From Gnomoniopsis sp. IMI 355080 (lineage: Eukaryota > Ascomycota > Sordariomycetes > Diaporthales > Gnomoniaceae): a stretch of 11,900 nucleotides of DNA. The stretch covers positions 1 through 11,900 of the forward strand of contig JAPEVC010000447.1 of NCBI GenBank assembly GCA_027946555.1. Direction: 5' to 3'. Shown one piece after another: positions 6,485-11,900 of the stretch. The notes under the pieces were generated by a model, which saw nothing but the letters and a program-made list of their open reading frames with translations, was not told the DNA's origin and ran no database searches. The translations under genes were made by a program, and so were the position numbers. The number at the start of each line of letters is the position of its first letter. Position 1 is the first letter of the stretch.

Positions 6485-8500
6485 ATGTCTAAAATGCCCA
6501 AAGTTCAGTCTAAGAGCAGTCTTCAACCCGCTGTATACAGTGACCTGGACACATCGCGATCTGAGATTCGTCTCCTAGTCCTCCCAGAGCATGACCCTGG
6601 AGAGGGCAGCAGTATCTCTGCATCGTTCCGCACAGCCTCTCTGGACGACTCTCCAGAGTACTACGCGCTTTCCTATGTCTGGGAAACACCGACGAAGAGC
6701 CACCATGTTGAGATCGCCGGCCTCGGCCTCAAAGTCGCCATTACTCGGGTCCTCGACAAGATCTTGCACATGCTGCTAGGCCATCAGCGAGGCCCCGCTT
6801 GCGTCCGCGGCAAAGCTATCTGGATTGACGCTTTGTGCATCAACCAGGAGGAAAGTCTTGAAAAAGAACATCAAATACCTCTCATGGGACGAATTTTTAG
6901 CCAAGCGACAAATGTCCTTCTATATCTTGGCGGGGGTGATGAATATTCCGACTGGGCCATGGTCCGAATGAATGACGATGACTTCTGTGCGTCGCTCTCA
7001 ACACTGCGTACTACCATGCGAGCCCCAACGACGGACGAGATTAAATTAAGGCTTGTTTTGGACAGGAATCTGGAGGAAAGACCATATTGGACCAGAGTCT
7101 GGATCATGCAAGAATTGGTGCTGGCTCGAAATCCCTTCATCCTATGTGGGCGCTACTGCATACCGTGGGCAGGCTACGTCAATTGCTTGCAGTGGGCGCC
7201 CAGTGATGCAGATCGCTATCCAACTATGGATGTTGAATTTGCCGCCTTAAAGACTCAAATTCCATATCTTACCCCTGCAGGATCAGTAATATCCTCGATT
7301 ATGCACCGAGTACTCAGAGAGGCTTACTGGGAGCTGGACAAGGACGACATGTCACTATCAGCGCTTTTGCGTTTCATTTTATCCTTGCGAGCGACTGATT
7401 CTCGTGACTATGTCTTTGGAATTTTGGGAATGCTCCCTCCCAGAGATGCACGGAAAATTGAAATAACATATCTCAAAACTGGGGCTGAGGTGTTCAAAGA
7501 AGCTATGAGTGTTGTATGGCGCGAGAGTTCTATCACAGCATTGGAGAGCTTCTCCTTCCACCGCCTAGCCGGGACATTGCCACATCTTCCCTCTTGGGTG
7601 CCGGACCTATCAAACCAGTCGACAAGAAAGCTTCACAGAGAAAGGGAGACACAGAGCTTATACGCGAGCTGGGAGGCATGGCGACCAGCACTCCGGCCTC
7701 GGCTGACCATTAACGGTAATGTCCTTACACTGGAAGTCATCATCTTCGATAATATCGAGCTTGTAGAAGAAGAAATCAACTTCTATCACGGATGGGAGCC
7801 GTCCCTGAAGTACGCAGAGCCATACGACATGATCATACACCCCTTAAAGAGAGCCGAGGCCTTAGCTCATCAAGGCCGCCAGCAGCTTATCCTTGACAGC
7901 GACCGACTCTTCCCTTTCATGAAAATGAGGTCCTACGAGCCGGTATGGCAGACGATGTCGTTCTGGGAAAGATCGAGGTCGGATATGCCAGATACGACTT
8001 CGGATAATCAGGCCAATGACTCAGTTGGGGAATATACAGCATGTGCGGACCAACAACTGAATCAGTTGCCAGACTTGGATCCGCTCGATGGTCGTTCACG
8101 GGTAGAGAGAGAACGGGAGGTTCTCTGGGAACTAACTATGAATCGCCGCGAAGTTCCAGAGTCTTGGGCTATGAGTGTTCCATCGACCGTAAGGGAGGAT
8201 GAGTTTAGAAGCAAGGCCGCAATTTTAAATCCAATGCTTCGTGCGATAAGCCGGAGATGTCATGAAAGGAATGCATTTCTTACTAAAAATGGCTTCTTCG
8301 GTATAGGAAGCTGCAACATGGAGCCAGAAGATATCATTGTGTTTATATATGGGATGCATTGCGTTCATATTTTACGGCCTGTTCATGGTAATTACCATAT
8401 AGTCGGCAACGCATATCTGTCTGGCACTAAGGATTGGCATATACTTGATGAGTGTTTGGATAAAAGCGATATTACTTCAGAAATGGTTAATATAGTTTGA
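6485..8500 (+). CDS. HET-domain (heterokaryon incompatibility) protein
   Basis: HET-domain proteins act in fungal non-self recognition: after fusion of unlike hyphae they can trigger a cell-death reaction. This one is 671 residues, uninterrupted and without need for introns. The HET domain spans about 58-215, with YALSYVWE (60-67), IWIDALCINQ (112-121), the MGRIFSQATNVLLYLG segment (134-149) and RPYWTRVWIMQELVLA (199-214). Further on are RDYVFGILGM (307-316) and the usual C-terminal part: GFFGIG (603-608), a GD-like PEDIIVFIYG (614-623) and YHIVGNAYLSG (637-647). The common GIMDGE that follows in relatives is replaced by GTKDWH. A stop lies in frame 36 bases before the ATG, fixing the start; A is at -3. 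I see no NACHT, ankyrin or WD part. Third codon positions are mixed, unlike the GC-rich ADH, suggesting low expression or a different history. Relics flank it on both sides. Family is sure; the allele partner and whether it is active are unknown. Confidence 0.95.
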   Translation: MSKMPKVQSKSSLQPAVYSDLDTSRSEIRLLVLPEHDPGEGSSISASFRTASLDDSPEYYALSYVWETPTKSHHVEIAGLGLKVAITRVLDKILHMLLGHQRGPACVRGKAIWIDALCINQEESLEKEHQIPLMGRIFSQATNVLLYLGGGDEYSDWAMVRMNDDDFCASLSTLRTTMRAPTTDEIKLRLVLDRNLEERPYWTRVWIMQELVLARNPFILCGRYCIPWAGYVNCLQWAPSDADRYPTMDVEFAALKTQIPYLTPAGSVISSIMHRVLREAYWELDKDDMSLSALLRFILSLRATDSRDYVFGILGMLPPRDARKIEITYLKTGAEVFKEAMSVVWRESSITALESFSFHRLAGTLPHLPSWVPDLSNQSTRKLHRERETQSLYASWEAWRPALRPRLTINGNVLTLEVIIFDNIELVEEEINFYHGWEPSLKYAEPYDMIIHPLKRAEALAHQGRQQLILDSDRLFPFMKMRSYEPVWQTMSFWERSRSDMPDTTSDNQANDSVGEYTACADQQLNQLPDLDPLDGRSRVEREREVLWELTMNRREVPESWAMSVPSTVREDEFRSKAAILNPMLRAISRRCHERNAFLTKNGFFGIGSCNMEPEDIIVFIYGMHCVHILRPVHGNYHIVGNAYLSGTKDWHILDECLDKSDITSEMVNIV

Positions 8501-8648
8501 AATATTTTAGTTCCACTCCAGGTTTTGATGGCATTCTTGAATAAGATACTGACGATGAAGATACTGGAGGCATACAATGACTAACCACCATTATACATGA
8601 GGCAACATATGAGCTGTGCCCGCTTAGGAGATCCGTTTTACTCCAACC

Positions 8649-9429
8649 TCAAGAGTCGCCATCGGTAGTCAATTTTACAAGGATAACCAGCACCGCAGCG
8701 TATGCTGCAGTCGACGAAAGGCCATCAATCTCGTCGACTGAGATAAGAGCCATCATCACATCATACACTGCCACGAGAACCGTGGTTGAGATCAGGCCCG
8801 TATATGAAAGTTTGTGAAGAATCATGAGCCATATTGGCCCAATCAAGAATGCTCCTCCTATCATTGCCATCCCAAACCACCTGTGTGTTTCCTCTCGACA
8901 TAATCGCTTGTGGAAGTGTATAGAGGGTCTTTGGAACCTGCGTTGTCGAAAAAGTTGAGTTGACCGGGGTGCCCAATGAATGTTCCGTGCAATACGCGCT
9001 CAATAAGCTCTCTGTCGAGTTCTCTCTCAGCGGTCAAGAAGCTGGAGTCCGCATCTTCTTTGTGGCGACTTATCATGTAGTCGTCGTCTTTCAGTGCTTC
9101 GACTTTTGTTTTGCAATTCATTATTCAAAGTCGATGGAGTCTTATCTCTAGGGTGTGGGCTTATTGTAGCTCTTGCGGCCCTCCTCCCAGTTTTGCTGGT
9201 CTACCACTTGGTGGTCCTGTTCAAAACATATCCGTACAGCATGCCGAGCCAGTCTACGTTGTAGCGCTCTCAAGTGGAGCCTGTGTAGCCCCGTGAAGTT
9301 GATCCGGACGAAACCTTGTGGGTAGTCTTGGTATTCTCTCGGTAAATCTTGAATTTTGCAAATCACATCTCGGTAGGTACGCCGTAGCCACGGACATGGC
9401 CTGTTGATACCAAATCTTGACTCTTTCAT
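8649..9429 (-). pseudogene. Broken membrane protein gene, DUF6594-like
   Basis: Three pieces in different frames read on as one fungal membrane protein. The first (9429-9148, starting at ATG) has YPQGFVRI and then GLHRLHLRALQRRL, resembling the N-terminal helix of the family. It ends at TAG, followed by more stops in the next 30 bases. The second (9121-8861) has EALKDDDYMISRHKE and DPLYTSTSD. The third (about 8918-8649) starts HKRLCREETHRWFG, then membrane segments MAMIGGAFLIGPIWLMIL, GLISTTVLVAVYDVMMALI and the hallmark-like TAAYAAVLVILV before TGA. Pieces two and three overlap in position, so a frameshift lies near 8905-8925. The C-terminal pattern fits DUF6594, a family of fungal proteins of unknown function with terminal membrane helices. 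An intron could hide the first break, but not easily the second. It converges on the HET gene, 148 bases away. The family name is from memory and less sure than the fact of decay. Confidence 0.6.
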
Positions 9430-9950
9430 GATGAATTCAAGTGGTTGGGGCTTCTAGGTGCTTGATGTGCTGGCCCGAAACAAATGTCAATAGAACCACG
9501 GGGAAATGTTACCTGACTATAGTACAACGAGAACTGAGAAATTTAGAGCCAAATCTGGCTCGGAAATAGAACGATAGAGGAATGTTTGTTCCATCTTCCC
9601 GGCGGCGGAGTCCCGGCGGGAACGACTTGCACGAGGGAGGCATATAGATACCTAATGAAGAACCAATGGCCACTGTCCATATTACAACCAGTCGAACGTC
9701 AGCTGCCCAGGTGGGAAACAAAATGCAGGACTCCGCGTGATATATTGGCCGAAACCAATATTGCGAAAAAAAACATCCATCTATTTACCCTTCTGGCTAA
9801 GCTGATAGATGGCCAATATATCGCTCCTGGGTCCGCGAATATATTTCCCGGCTCCACTGTTCTCATTTGAAGAGATTTCGCAAAGTACTATACCATATGT
9901 TGCCTCTCACACGAGACAAAATCCAATTGATCAGCTAGCCAGGCAGATAA
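9430..9950. other. Spacer with an inverted repeat, no gene recognised
   Basis: A 94-codon frame (9586-9870, +) has no recognisable domain and overlaps ORFs on the other strand. The right half holds the inverted repeat at 9739-9822. The left part could be the promoter of the DUF6594-like relic. Confidence 0.4.
9739..9822. repeat. Nested inverted repeat
   Basis: GATATATTGGCC (9739-9750) is the exact reverse complement of GGCCAATATATC (9811-9822). Inside it, CCATCTAT (9777-9784) pairs with ATAGATGG (9805-9812). The two stems compete for two bases. This could be a cruciform-prone spot or the worn ends of a tiny mobile element. I saw no target-site duplication. Confidence 0.6.
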
Positions 9951-10336
9951 ATGGCTGTCATTGATATTATACGAAGCATTCGATACCAATACTCGGACCA
10001 GGAGCTATGTGTCGACTTGAGATCGCCTGAAAATGCAAGTATATTTGCGCGGACTGAGACCTCAGTTTGGGAGCAAAAGGACAACTCCGCGACTGTGTGG
10101 CGCGAAGTTCCAGAGGATGTCCTATATCACTTCACCACAGACACTGTTGTTGGTCTGGCATTCAAGGATACACAGTCAGCAGAACGTTGGAGCAGCATGT
10201 CCCATGAGCGACTGTGGGAGACGCCGGCACACCAGTATGGGAATGCACCCCTGCAAGAGCAGAGGTAGATCAAACTATTCTGGAATCACTCTGACTTATT
10301 GACAGATCTTGGCACGGAACCGCCTGGGGAGAATAA
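9951..10336 (+). CDS. Small hypothetical protein, possibly spliced
   Basis: The frame from ATG 9951 to TAG 10266-10268 encodes 105 residues. Its composition looks protein-like (SVWEQKDNSATVWREVP, then VVGLAFKDTQSAERW), with no signal peptide or membrane segment. I do not recognise the family. A possible 41-base intron at 10265-10305 (GTAGAT donor, CTGAC branch, ACAG acceptor) would replace the last codon and add SWHGTAWGE before TAA at 10334-10336, giving 114 residues. Forty-one bases is short for this group. It might be a remnant of a longer gene, since neighbours are decayed. No promoter is evident. Confidence 0.3.
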
Positions 10337-11519
10337 TAACAGGGTCCCAAAAAACAAACCCAAAAAACAAAAACCATCCGATACCACACATCTATAAGAG
10401 AAGGCTACAGGGAGCTTCATTAAAGGTGCCGAGATGCTGCAGATAGTGAAGAAGGGCCGCACCAGTACAAAAGGCTCGGATAGGCATGATTTCAAAGTTC
10501 CATAGGCAGTGACCCGTCCAATTATATGCAAATGCAAACCTTATTTGATAAGATGAAAGCAACTCAAGCACAGCTAACATCATCTGGTTCAGAGTTCGTC
10601 ATACATCTTTGAGAGCCATGAGAATGAACTTACAGCATGGCAAGCGACTCAAGTATATCAGAGAAATGAGAGACAAAAGAGGCAATTGTGACTCTACGTG
10701 AGCACGGAACCCACTTCATGGAGGAGGTGGTAATCCGTAGACGGCATTATTAGAGGTATAAAGCTGATGCATGTGGCGGGATAATCTTCATTTTTTCTCA
10801 ACCTGCAATCATGAACAACAAGACTGAGAGTAAAACAGCTGGAGTGCTAGTAACCTTGCCCTCTTCTGGCTTGCAAACAGACCCACTGTGAATTTGCTGA
10901 ATTTGTGGCTCAGACCTCATCGGTAAAAGGTCAGGTGTGAACTCGCAGCTATCCATGAGAAATGCCGTCAAGTTCCAAACCAAAGTACGACAGCAACTCA
11001 AAGTAAGCCAGAGTTTCACTGATATCAAAACAACTATCCGAACGACCTACCTAGGTACCTAGGTAATTATTAAGATACTAGAGGTATTATTCCAAATTCT
11101 CCTATGGCTTTGAAATCGATCAATACATAAAAATAACCTCCCTAAAATTTTTTAGCTCGTCTTTTACTTTACAGCCAAAAGAATTGCTGACTTGCTTGGA
11201 AGTTAAGCAAAACAAAATCGCCTAAAATTGCCGTCTGGTGGCTAGACGCCTCGGCTGTCGAAATGGCAGCCTGGCAATGAGCGCCACGCGGTGTGCTTGG
11301 ACCATAGTAAGCCGGGCTTACTTTACCCTTATCTACAACACAAGGACAATTGTCAGTATCGAAGGCACACACTTGGCGAGCCCTATATACCTAATTATCC
11401 GTTATTGCTTTCATGTTTGCGTACCCAGGTAAGCCGGATGATGCCTTGAAGGCTGCGAGTCGGATCCACTGCTACACCATTTCTCGGTTACGTACACTCA
11501 TTGCATTAGGTGAGGATAT
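10337..11519. other. Long spacer, no gene recognised
   Basis: ORFs here are short and unconvincing on both strands. One minus-strand frame (10798-11028) ends in a hydrophobic tail (STPAVLLSVLLFMIAG) but has no supporting upstream exon. The DNA is fairly A/T-rich from 11040 to 11230. It contains the palindrome array at 11048-11065 and otherwise nothing I can name. Confidence 0.45.
11048..11065. repeat. TACCTAGG palindrome array, second copy
   Basis: TACCTAGGTACCTAGGTA is a perfect 18-base palindrome built from the same unit as the block at 1765-1787. It lies in A/T-rich spacer DNA away from any gene. Confidence 0.85.
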
Positions 11520-11635
11520 CCCACTTGCAGAATTTATTTTATATTCGGCTCCCCTCTCCGAAAAGACTGCAAGCTGAGTTTTAATTTCACTTCTCCCAAA
11601 TCAAGATCCAATTCTATTATCATCCATTTACCGCA
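11520..11635 (+). promoter_or_regulatory. Likely core promoter and leader of the right-edge gene
   Basis: A TTTTATATT element at 11537-11545 is followed by a CT-rich tract (CCCCTCTCC, about 11550-11559) and a leader without ATG until 11636. This order (TATA-like, pyrimidine tract, leader) is the usual fungal arrangement. Confidence 0.4.
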
Positions 11636-11900
11636 ATGGCATCGAACGTGCCGCCCAAGAATGAGCAGTCACCAGTGGACGATGACGACGCGAGCAGGGG
11701 CAGCAGCCAGGTTTCGCTATTAACAGCAATCGTACAAGATCTTGACATGCTCATCCACGAAAACTGGCCTGCCATCACTCACAGCGATCAGCCATGGCCC
11801 GTCCCTTTGACGGACGCCCTTTGTGCCATCCAATCCCGCGCAGCTCAACTCGTTCGTCCTTTCTCTCTTTCCCACTCCTCCCCCGGGCCCCGCTGTCTCC
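11636..11900 (+). CDS. 5' part of an unrecognised gene, cut by the window edge
   Basis: An ATG in good context (GCAATGGC) opens a frame that stays open for 88 codons to the edge. The first 25 residues are polar, with an acidic VDDDDAS. Then SLLTAIVQDLDMLIHENWPA suggests an amphipathic helix, followed by a Pro/Trp-rich segment. An N-terminal helix before a short linker occurs in fungal O-methyltransferases (a dimerisation domain), but that is only a guess. The frame becomes Ser/Pro/Cys-rich after about residue 76, so an intron may begin near 11850 (CTC|GTTCGT). No function can be assigned. Confidence 0.55.
   Translation, partial: MASNVPPKNEQSPVDDDDASRGSSQVSLLTAIVQDLDMLIHENWPAITHSDQPWPVPLTDALCAIQSRAAQLVRPFSLSHSSPGPRCL

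Noticed and set aside
10286..10537. 83-codon minus-strand ORF rich in Phe, Leu and Cys
   Set aside because: It lacks family motifs and its composition fits translated spacer DNA.
10798..11028. 76-codon minus-strand ORF with a hydrophobic tail like a GPI-anchor signal
   Set aside because: No secretory N-terminus, no supporting exon upstream and no recognised domain; hydrophobic tails arise easily in A/T-rich DNA.

Overview
This window looks like nuclear DNA of a filamentous ascomycete (Pezizomycotina, probably a Sordariomycete). The evidence is a short spliceosomal intron with a GTAAGT donor and CTAAC branch site, pyrimidine-rich leaders, a HET-domain (heterokaryon incompatibility) gene, and interspersed TACCTAGGTA palindromes. 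The genus cannot be fixed from the sequence alone. I see no rRNA, tRNA, transposase or CRISPR array.

Layout. Positions 1-2374 hold no convincing gene; they contain a CTCAC microsatellite, a CCTAGG palindrome array and the upstream region of the next gene. Positions 2375-3504 (+) carry a complete one-intron zinc alcohol dehydrogenase of the yeast ADH1 type, strongly GC-biased at third codon positions. From about 4085 to 9430 the character changes to an accessory, gene-decay region. It holds a broken ankyrin-repeat gene (4085-5268, -), a possible Dabb-like fragment (5791-6039, -), a complete 671-residue HET-domain protein (6485-8500, +), and a broken membrane protein resembling the DUF6594 family (8649-9429, -). 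Positions 9430-11635 are mostly non-coding, with one small unrecognised ORF (9951-10268 or spliced to 10336, +) and a 12-bp inverted repeat. At the right edge a new gene begins (11636, +) and runs out of the window.

How they fit together. The ADH is a conserved metabolic gene. The stretch to its right resembles the fast-evolving non-self-recognition neighbourhoods of fungal genomes, where HET, ankyrin/NLR-type and small membrane-protein genes are gained and lost. Only the HET gene is intact; relics lie on both sides. Several in-frame stops in the relics are TAA or TAG, as would arise from CAA or CAG by C-to-T change at CpA. This is compatible with old, mild repeat-induced point mutation but not proven. 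No complete novel system is evident. The points most worth a second look are the HET gene flanked by relics, and an in-frame basic N-terminal extension of the ADH that resembles a mitochondrial presequence.
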